Source: Ursus arctos
Lineage: Eukaryota; Chordata; Mammalia; Carnivora; Ursidae
Direction: 5' to 3'
Assembly: GCF_023065955.2 (NCBI RefSeq)
Contig: NW_026623089.1
Coordinates: 34,812,767-34,876,766 of the forward strand
DNA length: 64,000 bases
Shown: positions 1 through 12,152 of the stretch, piece after piece
How positions within the stretch are numbered: position 1 is the stretch's first letter
Layout of the letters: every line of letters starts with the position of its first letter
Position numbers and translations under genes: made by a program
The notes under the pieces: generated by a model
What the model saw: the letters and a program-made list of their open reading frames with translations, nothing else
The model's database searches: none
Told to the model about the DNA's origin: nothing

Positions 1-375
1 GTTGCTGCAGATGTAATTGGTTAAGATGAGGTCACTGGAGCCAGGTGGGCCACTGATCCCAAGACTGGCATCCTTAGAACATGACAACCACATGAAGACA
101 CAGAGACACATAGATAGAACACACTGCGAGGCCAAGCCAGAGACTGTGGAGTCACACAGCTGCAAGCCATGGACCCACAAAGATTACCGGCAAACCAGAA
201 GCCAAGAAGAGGCAAGAGAAGGGTTCCCCTACAGGTTTCAGAGGGAGCAGGATCCTGATGATATCCTGATTTCAGACTTCTGGCCTCTGGAGTGTGAGAC
301 AGTAAATTGCTGTTGTTTTAAGCCACCCAGTTTGTGGTCCCAGGAAACTAATACACAAGTTCAGGAGGGAAAGCG
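1..375 (+). repeat. MaLR-type LTR-like repeat fragment
   Basis: The text resembles an old mammalian LTR element: a stretch about a ‘gatgtaattggttaagatga’ start, a Cys/Gly-poor open frame without meaning, and an end reading ‘ctgttgttttaagccaccca’ followed by ‘aactaatac’. These phrases are typical of MST/MLT-like LTRs; the exact family is not certain. The 121-codon open frame across it is not a gene. It lies in an intron of RPP30, antisense to the gene. Confidence 0.5.
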
Positions 376-539
376 GTTGTAATTTTGATGGTTGTTGCCA
401 AATTACCCACCTCCCCAAAGGAATCGTTCCCATTTATACTGTTAGAGCAAAGTAAGAGAATGCCTGCTTTCCCGCAACCTTACGGCAAACTGTATCATCA
501 AACTCCTGGGTTTGTGCCAATTAGACAGGTCCTTTTAAT

Positions 540-790
540 GTGAATTTTTCCTATTATGATGAATTTTAAGTATCTTTCACTTTTGAGGGCCATTTGTATT
601 TCCTGTCCTGTGAAATGTCTTTTCAAATTCTTGATCCATTTTTGGGGGATTGTTCATCTGTGTGTTTTAGCTTCTCATTTTCTAGGAGCTCTTCAGACAT
701 TAGGGAGATTAGTCTTTTGTCTTTGATATATGTGAAAATATTTTCAGCAGTCTTTTAACTTTCTTTCTGTTTTTTTTTTTTGCCACACAA
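540..790 (-). repeat. old LINE-1 fragment (antisense on + strand)
   Basis: The plus strand reads like the reverse complement of the L1 ORF2 3' region: phrases about a ‘ccatttgtat’, ‘cttgatccatttttggggga’ and a terminal ‘tcttttgtctttgatatatg’ type of text common in L1 antisense copies. It is short and diverged, so the subfamily cannot be named. Confidence 0.4.
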
Positions 791-1734
791 AAGCTGTTGA
801 TACCAGCAAGTTCGCTAGCACTGGTCTAAGCACCGGATCGATAAAGCACTCAACACGTTTAGGTTCACAATATGTGTGATGAAAAATAAAGTTTACAGAA
901 CACTCGCACCCCACTCAAGTATATATGGCATGATTCCTGGAACAACTTCACTGCTTCAGACACTATTTACTGGACATTTCTCAGTGGGGACTAATTGGAC
1001 CATGAAGACAGAAATGGATTACAGTTAAAGGAAGTGCTGAGAGGAAAACATCAGGGAGCATAAGACATACACGCACTGAAATAACTCCATAAATTTGAAG
1101 TCGTTGTTGAATGGCAGTAACACTGGAAAAAAATTAAAGGGAAGGTAAAGATATATGCTGCTTAAAAAAAATTCTTCTCGAAACCTGAATTCCAAAGATC
1201 ACGTTTTGAAATATGCAATTATTCTATGCTTAACAAAGAGCTCCGCTGTAAAGTAATTTTAAATAGCATTTCCCAGTGGGAAATGACAGCGGATTTAGAA
1301 TCAGAGCTTGAGTACAATTCCCAAGTCCACTTGTGAGAGAAGTGTGAGCCACAAACTACCCAAGTCTCGACTCCTTATCTGCAGATACTTCACATCCCCC
1401 CCCCCCCCCACAGCTGCTGGGCTGGAGCAGGTGAGAAAGTGCCTACACCATAAAATAAGTAATGGGAAGTCACCTGATTGTCTAAGAAGAGGAGCTGAAT
1501 TTGATTTTTTGAAATCCAACTATCACAGGATAAAGTTGTGATTTCCGTGCAAGTTACTTATTAGACTCCACAGGAGGTTTGTAGGAGATTTTAGAGGGAA
1601 TTCCATAACTGATATTATGGTGCCCTAAGCTTGGGGTGAAGATAACTAAGGGGATGCGAGCTGTAAGCTGTACAAATGGAGTGCTCTGGTGTGCTGCTCG
1701 AGCTCCTGGGCCCTCCTTCACAACCCCGACCGTT

Positions 1735-2060
1735 GTCTTCTAACTTTACTGAGGAATAAGTGACAAACGTAATTGTACATATTTAAAGCATGCCATGATT
1801 TGATACACATATACATTGTAGAACGATTACTCAGATTCACATAATGTGCACATACATCACCTGACATAGTTAATATAGCCCATTTTGTGCGTGTGTGTGT
1901 GGTGGGGGGAGAATGCTTAGGATCTATACTCAACAACTTTCAAGCACACAACACTGTACTATTAACTATAGTCATGCGAGTACATTAGATCCTCAGAAGT
2001 TATTCTCCTTATCACTGGAAATTTGTACCCTCCAACCTATCATTCCAACCTTTTGAGCTG
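1735..2060 (-). repeat. old L1M-type 3' end fragment
   Basis: The sequence resembles ancient L1 3'-UTR text read in antisense: ‘ctttactgaggaataagtga’ followed by an acatatttaaagc phrase, CA-rich text and ‘ctattaactatagtcatgcg’. A short TG run (near 1889) and a G run lie inside. The subfamily cannot be given by eye. Confidence 0.45.
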
Positions 2061-4984
2061 GTAACTGTCGCATGGCTTAAGGCCTCTAGGTAGAAGACTA
2101 ATGAATTATCTTAATGTTCCTGGTTTTCACGACCACAAAAGGAAAGGATACAAATCCTATCCAAATTAAGATCTGTGCCCAATAAAGTGATCCTTATAAA
2201 GTCAAACTATTAACTTTTCATGGCCAAAGACAAATTTACTCCCAAGTCCAAAGGAGCTGCAAGGACCGGGACTTAGTAGCTGTTACCCACATTTACCACA
2301 TGTTCCATACTTGCGTGGTGAACGTATGCCCACGTTTTAATGTAAAATTATACAGCTCCGGATCTAGAACAGGTATTATTAGATGCAAATAATACATACA
2401 TATCATACAACTCTTATTTGCCCTGAACAATAAGCTAGCTACCTCTTATTATATGTTTCCAGCTTTCTCTTTCAAATGAAAAATGGGTGGTGAATAAATA
2501 GGGACTTTTGCGCTTCCTGACCAATTCACACCACAGCCCACTTCTACACTAGATGAAGACTAAAAATAATCTTGCACAGCCTCTCCTTCCACTCCATCAT
2601 CTAGTTTTTATTAAACAACATATGTAAAATGTTCACACCAGATTTTTAAAAAAGCAGACACTGTGTTAAATACTGCATATCCCTCTTGCTTGTCAAATTT
2701 TTACTTTTCAGAATTCTTAAATTGAAATATGTGGGAATTAAGCCAAAAATATCCATCAAACAGCAGTTTTCCTGAACCTACAGATGGAACTGAAGGGTGG
2801 GCGGTCCTACTGCCACTGTCCCCACTGCCATCCTCCTCACTCTGCCCTAGTGCCCCACTTCCCTCCCTGCCCATGCTTCCCACCAAACCCTGATGGCCAG
2901 CTAAACACTGATGACAAGCAGGATTTGGCCATGTTCCCGAGGCTGCACCTTGATATGCTAAATTAGACATATATTCATTCGATTGGCAAATTCTAAGGAG
3001 CATCCATTGCAGGTGAGATTTTGAGGTAATTAAAAAGGCCCAAACCATAGCTGGTGCACTCTAGAAGCTCACAGTCTGGGCTGAACAGTAGGGCACATTC
3101 ATAAGGAATCAACTGAAGGCCCCCGCCCAAACAGCCATTGAGACGCCTACCACTGCTGTAGAACAAGAGGGGTTACGTGCTGCGCACTGCTGTCTGTCCA
3201 TTCCATGAACTTGGCCTTACCATCACATGCTACTATCTCCTCCCAACCAAGGACACAGTACCGTAGGTGGGTTTTCTCAGGCGAAGAAGTCTAGAAAATG
3301 GCCTTCCTTGTTCATTACGACAAAGACAAAGGTAAACAAGTTGCAAGCTGAATAGCAACTTACAGAGTGGCTGCACCACCTAACTCTGGAAACTGGACTG
3401 GTAGTTGGAGGCTGGTAAAGAGCCTTGGCAAACTTCTAGAGACAGAGATTGCTACCTCTGGAGAGGAACAATAGATGAGACCAACGAGACTGCCATCACC
3501 TTGGGTACTGTAACAGTCTGTGCCTTTAACCACAGGTAGCTCGAGCATCTCAGAGATCATTTGACAGGGTACCAACCAGAATCGTCCCCACCCTGTGACT
3601 GACGAGCTGAACGGCTTCTCCTTGCTAGCCTGCATTTTACCACACTGCATAGGTGAGCGGCTAAAAACACACAGATCTCCAACTCGAAAATGTGATGATT
3701 CAGGGTTTGGTTTTGTTTTTTTAGGGTTTATTTACTTATTTATAAGTATCAGCAAGAACACGGAAAACAATGATTTGAGCTTAATATATATTGTTTTATG
3801 TTCAGCAGCACGCTCTGTATTTATCAGAAAAGAGCTGGTTTATAGTTATCCCTTTACATACGTGACTTTAAAATTTTGAGTGCTTTTCAAGTTCTTTAGT
3901 AGCATATTTTTAGGGGTGGAACACAAGCCAACTTAAATTTTTCCACACGGATTCAATTTCTGCACACTACATAGATCAATGTTCTCCTCTCACTGTCTTC
4001 CCCCATTCTTGGCATCGAGCCAATTCCTTAGCAGCAGCGACAGCGAAAGAAAACTCGAGGAAGTTGTGATTCTACAGAGACAGAAGAAGAGGGGAGTTAT
4101 TGATCTTGAAAAAGTGCGTAAATTTTTAATTTTCCAATTCTGACAGGATTGGGTATGGAATCTGGACTGTCTGTGAGACCCTTTGTCTCCTTCGAGAGGA
4201 CTTCTTGAGAAGGGGAGACAGGTTTGGAAGCCGCTATTCTAAAACAGCATCCTAACCCTTCCCCAGGATCTGGCTGCCCATGCAAACGGCCGACAGCCGC
4301 GCTGACCCGGCAGCCACGGAGGTGAAGCCCCACCACCTTTCTGGTGGAAGAAGATGGGCAAGAAGGTGTGACAGATGGAAGATAAAGGGTAGGGAAAAAC
4401 AAGAGAAACTATGTAGAAAGGTAACGAGAAGAATTCTATTGCAGGAGCAGGAACAAAAACTTCCCTGAACACATGGCCATGTCCTGAGGTTATTATAAAA
4501 GTCACCCTGGGCTTTTGTGTGAACTAGTGGGCTTCAGGGGAGAGTTTCATCTTACTTGGACCTCGTCCACTGGGCTTTCCACGCCCGGCTCCTTCCTCTG
4601 CCCGCCCACCCGGGCTTGCAGGTGCCTCAGGAACCCTCTCTGTATTTTTTCCACTACCTCTTCTTTCTCGACTGCCCTATCCCCTTAGTGTTCAATGCTC
4701 AGGCTCTAAACGTCTGTCATTATGGCTATCCTTTTAAAAAATATCCTTCACAAACTCTGGCTTCTAAGGCCTTTTAAAAACATCTTAATAATTTACTAGA
4801 TAGTTTTTAAGTTCCCTTTCTACCTTTAGTCAGCTTTCAAAAATGAAATCCTCCTTTCTGAACTGCCTATTTATCACGTAGCCTTCGGTTTTTCCTTCTA
4901 AAGAACACTAGACTCTTATGCCCCCTTCCAGTTCATTCATGCGGGTTTGTACAGATTCACATATAGAAGGGAAAGTACACTTAC

Positions 4985-5074
4985 CACATTAATAGGGGGT
5001 CTTTTGAAGTAAAATGGTAGTTTCTCTGTTACAGTAATGCAGACCAAATCCACATCTAAATGTGTACAAGCAAC
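4985..5074 (-). CDS. RPP30: RPP30 coding exon 6
   Basis: Read on the minus strand, this 90-nt exon encodes 30 residues, VACTHLDVDLVCITVTEK followed by LPFYFKRPPINV, nearly identical to the human protein as remembered (first residue V where human has I). It has an AG acceptor at 5075-5076 and a GTAA donor at 4981-4984. It begins and ends in codon phase 0, joining cleanly to exon 5. This part belongs to the TIM-barrel-like (PHP-like) fold of the p30 family. The polypyrimidine tract of the acceptor is an unusually long T-rich run interrupted by G. This is the last RPP30 exon in the window. Confidence 0.95.
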
Positions 5075-5077
5075 CTG

Positions 5078-5150
5078 TCAAGAAAAAAAAAACAAAAAAA
5101 AAAAAACAAAAAAAAAAACCACAGGTAAAGCCAAAAGAAAAAAAAAAGCA
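5078..5150 (-). repeat. interrupted poly-A (T-rich on gene strand) at exon 6 acceptor
   Basis: On the plus strand there are A runs separated by single C bases (5081-5118), then a second A run (5139-5148). On the RPP30 strand this is a run of T's with G interruptions that ends in TCTTGACAG, the splice acceptor of exon 6. It is therefore both a simple repeat and the polypyrimidine tract of that exon. Confidence 0.8.
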
Positions 5151-6574
5151 CACATTAAGAATGGGAGATTTGGTCAAACCTGATTTAAAGAAATATAAAG
5201 AGATATGGTTCAGTCCATAGGCATCATAGTGGTGTTGAAATATCTCTGTCAATGATTCTCCACTCCTTCACATTTGGTTTGAATGGTTTAATTGTAACCT
5301 AGCTGGAGCACAGTGATATGTCCACCGATCATCTCACCAGACAGAGCCTGGAGACCCTCTAACTCATGGTCTGCTACATAAGGATGGGATGCTAAGAGAG
5401 GCTCAGTTTCCAGAAGGCTACATTAGATTGTTCCAGAAAGAGGCAACTACTGTTCTGAAATCCAGGAAGAAAAACAAGCCAAAGAAATATACACATGGTC
5501 CACTTAGTCCACAGATTATTTTTGTGTCAGGAATTGTCGCAGGCCTGTGGCCCCTATCAGACAACTGAGGTGCTGGAGGAATACTAACACGGCCCTACTG
5601 ATGGCATTTTGTTCCAACTCAAAGAGAAATAGTCTACATAAGTGGTCAAAGCAGAGCTGTTACAAATCAAATGATATTGAACTCATTTTTCAACTTTTAA
5701 GTTCCCTTTCCTTTGTTCTAATTTTTGTTCTTGCTTATTGATCAATACGTTGCATATACTTCCAAAAGAGGTTTGAAATGGCTTACAAAAAAAACAAAAA
5801 ACAAAAACATACAAAAGAAAATAAACAGATGAGTAAAACAGGATAAATGAAAAATGAGAGAAGCAAAATAAAGCTGGGAAAGATCACGAGCATAAGAGTA
5901 CAGGCTGAAACCACAGCAGAAGATGTGCATCTGGCTCTGACTCGGCCGTTACTTGACTTACAGTGACAGAAAGAACTGGCTGTTTTGCACTATATTAAAA
6001 AATAAGCCTTACTGACAATGCTGGTGTAGACAGGCTTGATGAACAAATTCAAAATGCCGGGATGGCTATGCTGGCAAACCAACATCAGGGCTATGGACGG
6101 AGAAGGGCAGAGTAAGGAAGAGGGCAAAGAGCAGGTAATAATATCCCCCACATGATCTGCTTGGACTTTTAGCAGTGACAGGAATGTCACCTCTCGCCTC
6201 TCCTCTTCAGAATTCCCACTCTGGTCCTTCCTACCCCCACTCCAGGGCTTTAGGAAGCAAGCAGTGATGAGAGGCTGCCTGGCTTTAGACAGTCATAGTA
6301 ACTTAGTAAGCCTGGGAAGTAATGCGGTTTTGGCAGAAACACTTGGCTCGTGAAGAATCTGCCCCATCCCTATTGCTACAGCTGTCCGCCTCATAAAAGA
6401 CTCACTGAAAATTTGATAAGAATGGGTGAAAAGCTCTGAATAGAAGAAATAACAAGTTCAGCTTCTGGTCACCATTTTTAAGCTTTCAGAATAGAAAAGA
6501 TCCAAAAGTTCAGTAATCCACGGCTAACAAGAGAATGGATCAACAGGCACTCACGGGGTCTTTAAATCAGTACA

Positions 6575-7085
6575 GTCTTGAAAGGTATCTTAACAATAGG
6601 CATCAAAATTTTAAATGCACACATCAGCAATTTCTCCTGTAGGATTGTATCCTGTAGAGAGCCTCTAGAAATATATTCTATAGCCTTATACCCAACAAAT
6701 GCTCAAGAATATTGGTGCAAGGACAGTCATTGCAATACCAATCACAAAAGACTAGACACAACTAAATATCCCTTTATTTTACTTCAATAAATTATAGTCC
6801 CTTTATACAGCAGAATATGTGGACTCCTTCCAGGGAACGGGTACATCTCTAACTGATATCATGGAACCAGATATACTATTAGGTGAAAAACAAAAGAAGA
6901 AAGCATGGTGTTAGGAAGGATGGAGGGAGGAAGAGGGGAATGAAGGAAGGAGTACATAAATAATTACTGCTGAGAAGATACACAAAAACTTAGGGGTGGT
7001 TGCCTCTGGAGAAAAGGGAGAGTTTCAAGTGGGAAGAAAGTGTACTTTTCAATGCATATCCCTTTGTAAACTGTTTAAACTTACT
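6575..7085 (+). repeat. old L1 3' region
   Basis: The text follows the well-known L1 3'-end pattern in sense: cycles of ‘actaaatatccctttatttt’, ‘aataaattatagtcccttta’, a ‘tacagcagaatatgtgg’ phrase, ‘attaggtgaaaaacaaaaga’ and, at the end, ‘ggtggttgcctctggagaaa’. Diverged and without an intact frame. It is antisense to RPP30. Confidence 0.55.
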
Positions 7086-7829
7086 GTTTTTCATTTTTTA
7101 AAAAAGCAGATTCATTTTTTAAAAGTCCGTTAAGCATTCGTCCCCCGAGTAAAGCTAACTTATTTGGTTACTTTTTAACAGATGTATTGCTCGTTTTCCC
7201 CCTCTTATATGACAGTAGCTAATGAAAAACTATCTCTTGTGTTGGTGTAAGTCCACATATTATAATAAACGTTCAGTTACAAAGGACAGCTCCACTTGGC
7301 TCCCTCTGACACCTCAAACTTAAAGTGTCTCAAACTGAATTCTTTTGTTCTTTAACTTTCTATTAATCCAAATGTTTAACTGATATATTTAGAGAACTAT
7401 AAAATTACAGCTAATTTTACATTATAATGATATACTTTCTACAACACTAAAACAGATTAAATTATGTTCAAATTATATTTGCAGTTAAAAACCTGATTAC
7501 AATGGTTTTGCCAAGTTGCATATGAATTCATACCAACCGTTCTTCAATTTTTTTTTGGCCAAGAACTTCTGTGAGGATTTAAGGAAGGCGTATTCCCCAA
7601 ACTGCACATACCCACAAATACATTTACTTTTCATTCTATGGAACTGGGGGAACAGGAGGGTCAGGGTTCAGTCTCCCCCAAATTCCCTTCATGGGTGTCA
7701 GGTTAACACGCTGGTACTTTATGACAAACAATACACAAGGGAGAGCCAGACTTATCCAGAGAAAAGAGGGATGTCCATAAACAGGGCTCCTCAATCTGAA
7801 GTGTGTACATAACTCCTTTGAAGAGTTTA

Positions 7830-8010
7830 TTTAAAATGGAAATTATCAGCCCTTACTCCCGGTAATGAATTCAGTACTAAGTAGGGCCCAATAACCTGCA
7901 TTTTAAGAAACAGCCCTGACAATTCTGAAGCTGGTGGAGCCAGACCACAGCTTGAGCAGCACTGCCTCGAAAGGTACTCCCTCTCCTCAAGAGGCTCAGG
8001 GGTTGCGAGC
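7830..8010. repeat. MER5-like hAT nonautonomous fragment
   Basis: Phrases such as ‘aataacctgcattttaagaa’ and ‘ctgacaattctgaagctggt’ followed by ‘cttgagcagcactgcc’ match the general layout of MER5-type elements (hAT-Charlie nonautonomous DNA transposons). The match is partial and the ends are not clear. Confidence 0.35.
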
Positions 8011-9083
8011 ATGTTCTACGATAGTGCTCTTCGAAGGGTAAGATATGGATTTTGGAAGGAAGAAAACAGACCTCCCATTTCCATTTATTTTTTAATTCAT
8101 TCTCTTAAAATTTGTTTTGTGTGTGTATATTATTTCAAAAATCACATTGATATAATGGAACATACACATAATCTATAAGAAAATAAACAAGGTACTGTGG
8201 ATAAAGGTTCAATATTATTTTTAATTGATAGAGTACAAAATCAAGTATTTTGAAGACCACTGGACTAAATAACTTTAATCCTCCTCACCCTGTTCAGTTG
8301 CTTTAAATCCTAAATGGGAGTAACTAACTCAGAAGTTCCCGAAGCTTCTACGTAATGCCGTCTGCCAAATTCCACTGCCATCTCCCATCCCAAGAAGTTC
8401 TGGCTAATGGACTCCCCTTACAGTCTTTCATCTCTGCCTTATCCCCTGGGGTAACTTTGGAGAGGGAGGGTTTATCCATGAGACATCTTCCAGATACTTC
8501 GAATGGAAAATCATGTTATTTCCCATGGAAACAATGCTATTTAAGGTGGTTAGACTTTAAACTACTAACTGTTAACATATGTGTGTGTGTATGCTTTTAT
8601 GACTCATTTTAGAGACCTGAGTTTTAGAATATCACATCTACAGGGGTGCTTGCTTAAATTCTAGATAATCTACTTAAGAACCAAACAAATAAAACCACTT
8701 ACAGAATATAACCTGCTAAGCAACACATTGCTTGCATTTGACCCAGTTCCAAACCATGATATACTTGTAAAACCTTTATGATTAAAAGAAAAATATCTTT
8801 TAAAATTGGTTTTCTATAGAAAACAGGGAGAGTGCTAACTTTAACTGCGCCTTAAGGAATGGGAAAGATGTGCACAGACAAGAGGAAGATGTTCCAATTT
8901 TAGGAACAGTTTTCATGTAACTTTTTGAGTATATCTGCACAGTCAATTCCAAACAAATACCCTGTATGTTATTTATAGCTTTATTCCACCTTCCAGAGTA
9001 TTTCTGACAGTTCTACCCACCATATAAAGCATGTGTTCATGCTTTCAAATTCACACTTTTGGATAATCTGAGAAAAACAAGTA

Positions 9084-9397
9084 CAGCTGACCCATGAACA
9101 ACATAGGGGTTGAGGAATGCCAACCCCCAACTCTGTCAAAAATCCATGTATAATTTCTGATTCCCCAAAAACTTAATTTCTGTTGACCAGAAGCCTTACC
9201 GATAATACAAACAGCTAATGAACACGTCTGTATATGTATTATGTACCGCATTCTTACAACAAAGTAAGCTAGACAACAAAAGTTATTAAGAAAATCATAA
9301 GGAAAATACATTTATAGCTCTGTACTGTATTTACTGAAAAAATCTGCATAAAAGTGGACCTGTGCAGTTCAAGCCCATGTTGTTCAAGGGTCAACTG
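9084..9397 (-). mobile_element. Tigger/pogo-like nonautonomous DNA transposon, copy A
   Basis: The element starts CAGCTGACCCATGAACAAC and ends GTTGTTCAAGGGTCAACTG, near-perfect terminal inverted repeats of about 19 bp, and is flanked by TA on both sides (9082-9083 and 9398-9399), as expected for a Tc1/mariner-superfamily insertion. There is no transposase frame. It is the same family as the copy at 11,798-12,152, in the opposite orientation, with RPP30 exon 5 between them. The strand given is arbitrary, set opposite to that of copy B. The family is Tigger/MER-type by recall; the exact name is uncertain. Confidence 0.8.
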
Positions 9398-9429
9398 TAG
9401 TAAGATAAAATCGCTAAATGAAATTTTGA

Positions 9430-9600
9430 TGTATTCTAAAACCCAAAAGTCCTGGCTCTCCTACATACTACCTGAAATTTAAAGCAAATCATTTAGCCTA
9501 AGTCTCACCTTTCTCTTCTAAAAAATGAAGGTAATAAAGTATATCTGTCCTGTTTATTCCCAGGATTGTTGTGTTAAAGATAATAAATGTGTGTAAGTCT
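9430..9600 (+). repeat. MIR-like SINE fragment
   Basis: The order ‘agtcctggctctcctacata’, ‘aaatcatttagcctaagtct’, ‘cttctaaaaaatgaaggtaa’ and ‘aggattgttgtgttaaagat’ follows the body of the mammalian-wide MIR SINE in sense. It is strongly diverged. Confidence 0.45.
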
Positions 9601-9829
9601 TTAGAAGGATATAGAAATGTATGCCTCCCCACCATGTTATATGACTATGGAATGTACATTGTGTGCACTTCAGAATCAATTAAAAAAATAAATGGGCAAA
9701 AAAATTTAGGTACGTTGCCAAATTTCAGTCTACGTTATAACTAAGTTGCTATTACTTAGTAACAAAACTAAGTTGCTATTTAATGAACTTGGATATGCTC
9801 ATGTTCCTCTTTAGTGTTTCAACACTGAA

Positions 9830-10070
9830 TCAGACTCTCCAGTGGAACTTGAAAAAAAAAAAAAAGACCAGATACTCTAATCCTAAATGTAATGGCTCCG
9901 AATCTCCAGTGGTAGAGATCTGAACATGCCTGATTTTTAAAAGTTCCACAGGGGCTTCTGATAACTGAGAGCCACCTGATCCTACTCACCTTTTTTCTGA
10001 AACAAAATTCTTGAGAATTACTATAATTGAGCATTTTATGAAGGGCGTCATCAAATCTAAAAAAATTCAT
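9830..10070. repeat. MER5-like DNA transposon fragment, doubtful
   Basis: The text has MER5-like phrases (‘acatgcctgatttttaaaag’, ‘ttccacaggggcttctgata’) around an internal A run of 14 at about 9851. Ends and target duplication are not evident, so this is only a possible assignment. Confidence 0.3.
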
Positions 10071-11131
10071 AGATAATTTGTGCTGTTTCCTTGAAGTAAT
10101 ACAAACAATTAAGAATTGACAGTTGCCTTAAAAACTAAATTTAATCACACATCAGCCTCCTTAGCCAACAGCTCCACCTACTGGATAAACTCAAGGAAAA
10201 TCATCCCATAATTTTGGAATAGATTTTGTTTAAAAATGAACTAGGCTATAAAATTAAAACATCAAAGACCAGTACTTTTTTTTTTTCCTGCAGTATCCAT
10301 TTGGTGGATATAGTTTTGGTAGATGGCTATTTTCTTGAATCTAGATAAAAACAACATTCAGAACTTTCTAAAAGCAGCTATGCCTATTTTACACAGTAAA
10401 ACATATTCTTGAAAAACCATATTACAGTTGTTTTTTTTTTTTCTTTCCTGTAATCAGTTAAAATGCGCAGAGTGAAAAAAAATCAAATAAAATACCCAGT
10501 GTGTTCTGTCTCGACTTGACAAAATGACCATACATGTTCAACAACTTTCCCTCCTGAAAAGTCACGGAAATGGCAATAAATTCATAAAAGCCCAAGGAGC
10601 ACAAAGGGGAAGAGTATGGGCAGATGGCTGATTGTGAAGGACTTCTGGAAGACTAAGGGCTCAGACGATCACGCTGGCACGTGGACCGCACCCCAGAGCA
10701 TGCAAAGGAGAAAGCCAAAACAGAGAGATCTTTTACGCCACAGCACAACTTTGCACCTTTCCTCCCTCACAGGCGGCAAGGAATAGCACAAAGGGCAGAA
10801 ACTGAAGTGATTTCAGGGCTTTGAAGGAGACAGACCAACATATACCTAAGAGCCGTTTCAAATGAATGAATGAATACATGAATGAAGCAGAGATAAAGAA
10901 ACAGAAGAAAACCTGAGGGACTCTTTCAGTCTGAGCCCAGCAAATACCCAGCAAGATGAATAAAACAAAACAAAACAAAGCAACACATGCCATCTCAGCG
11001 TTCCCTTGCGAAATTCCAGAATTCCAAGTATAAATGAAAAATCTTAAGTTTCCAGATAGAGTGAAAAGCAGAACATCAGACTCCTTACATGAAATAATAA
11101 ATACTATTTTCTTTCATGATCTGTTACTTAC

Positions 11132-11203
11132 ATGAAAAAGTTTTTCTGTCTTTGGAAAAACTGCAACGATATCGTACAGCCGGACCCTGGAAGATGTTGC
11201 TCT
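11132..11203 (-). CDS. RPP30: RPP30 coding exon 5
   Basis: A 72-nt exon encoding 24 residues, RATSSRVRLYDIVAVF then PKTEKLFH, matching human RPP30 with conservative changes (V for A, I for V). The acceptor AG is at 11,204-11,205 and the donor GTAAGT at 11,126-11,131. Both ends are in phase 0, so skipping it would remove 24 residues without shifting the frame. It lies between two inverted DNA-transposon copies (9084-9397 and 11,798-12,152). The polypyrimidine tract before it is weak. Confidence 0.96.
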
Positions 11204-11797
11204 CTGGCAGTACAAAAAGAGTATTATTGTACAATAACAAAGAGTGTACACGTGGAATTCTGACTCGTGGTCTAGCTGCACTTATTTTAATCACGTAACA
11301 TTTCTTACACGCCATTTCTGCTTTGTTTTGTATGTGGACAGAAAAGCCAGCCTAAGCACATGAGACTTTATATCCCGCCCATCTTCCTCCTTCCCACATT
11401 GTTACTTTAACTGTGTACCAAACTGTGCTTGAGACATAAAATCAAATTGGATAGCTCTTGCTCTTACAAGCGAGTGGAGAAGGATACCAGACATTTACTG
11501 AGCACCTAACTGTGTACAGGGCACTGGGGATACGAACTCATTTAAGGCATATGTTTGGGCTCTCAATGGAACTCACCATTTTTTTGTGAGTCGAGAAATA
11601 CACGTACTAAGCATGATATGATTAGGTTCACAATAAGAATACTATTAAATATAAATTAAAATGCCAGATGTGCAAGAAAATACCTGACAGTCCTCTGACA
11701 GTAGGAGAGGGATATATCAAATAGTTATTGCTTAAAAATGAAAATCTCAAACTTAACATTGTATGTGTACGTATACGAACAGGCTGGAAAACTATGA

Positions 11798-12152
11798 ATC
11801 TGAGCCCTGAACATGGGTTCACGCTGTACAGGTCCACCCATATACGGATTTTTTTTTTAAATAAATCTAGTACAGTACTGTAAATGTATTTTCTCTTTGT
11901 TGTTACTTTCTTAATAACATTTTCTTTCCTCAAGCTTACTTTATTGTAAGAATATAATATATAATACATAGAACATAAAAAATGTGTGTTAATCAACTGT
12001 TTATGTTATTAGTAAGACTTCTGGTCAACAGTAGGAAGCTATTAGTAGTGAAGTTTTTGGGGAGTCAAAATTTATACATGAGTATTTAACTACGTGGGGG
12101 TAGGGGTGGGGGGCCTGTGCCTTCAACCTTAGCATTGTTCAAGGGTCAACTG
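11798..12152 (+). mobile_element. Tigger/pogo-like nonautonomous DNA transposon, copy B
   Basis: The 3' end reads GTTCAAGGGTCAACTG followed by TA (12,153-12,154). The left end (about 11,798) is a decayed inverted repeat, ‘ctgagccctgaacatgggtt’. Interior phrases ‘gtacagtactgtaaatgtat’, ‘gcttactttattgtaagaat’ and ‘tttttggggagtcaaaattt’ match copy A when one is reverse complemented. The strand is arbitrary but opposite to copy A. It sits in RPP30 intron 4, just upstream of exon 5 in gene direction. Confidence 0.75.

Larger units (their letters stand above)
376..4984 (-). other. RPP30 intron 6, partial (no further exon seen)
   Basis: This stretch lies 3' of exon 6 and runs out of the window. It holds two old LINE pieces (about 540-790 and 1735-2060), a 13-base C run near 1399 and otherwise sequence I do not recognise. 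I searched the minus strand for the next expected RPP30 peptide (the region beginning AIDRGLAFELVYSP in the human protein) and did not find it. No open frame here resembles a known protein. Confidence 0.6.
5151..11131 (-). other. RPP30 intron 5, main part
   Basis: This large intron between exons 5 and 6 holds an L1M tail (about 6575-7085), MER5-like pieces (about 7830-8010 and 9830-10070), a Tigger-like DNA element (9084-9397) and a MIR-like piece (about 9430-9600). The rest, including 5270-6570, 8040-9050 and 10,080-11,100, shows no feature I recognise apart from short homopolymers and an ATGA-type tetramer run near 10,860. Confidence 0.6.

Noticed and set aside
1..382. A 121-codon open frame at the window start
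   Set aside because: It falls within an LTR-like repeat and has no protein similarity.
1..4984. RPP30 exon 7 and later exons
   Set aside because: Searched on the minus strand for the expected peptide after PPINV; nothing matched, so they are taken to be outside the window.
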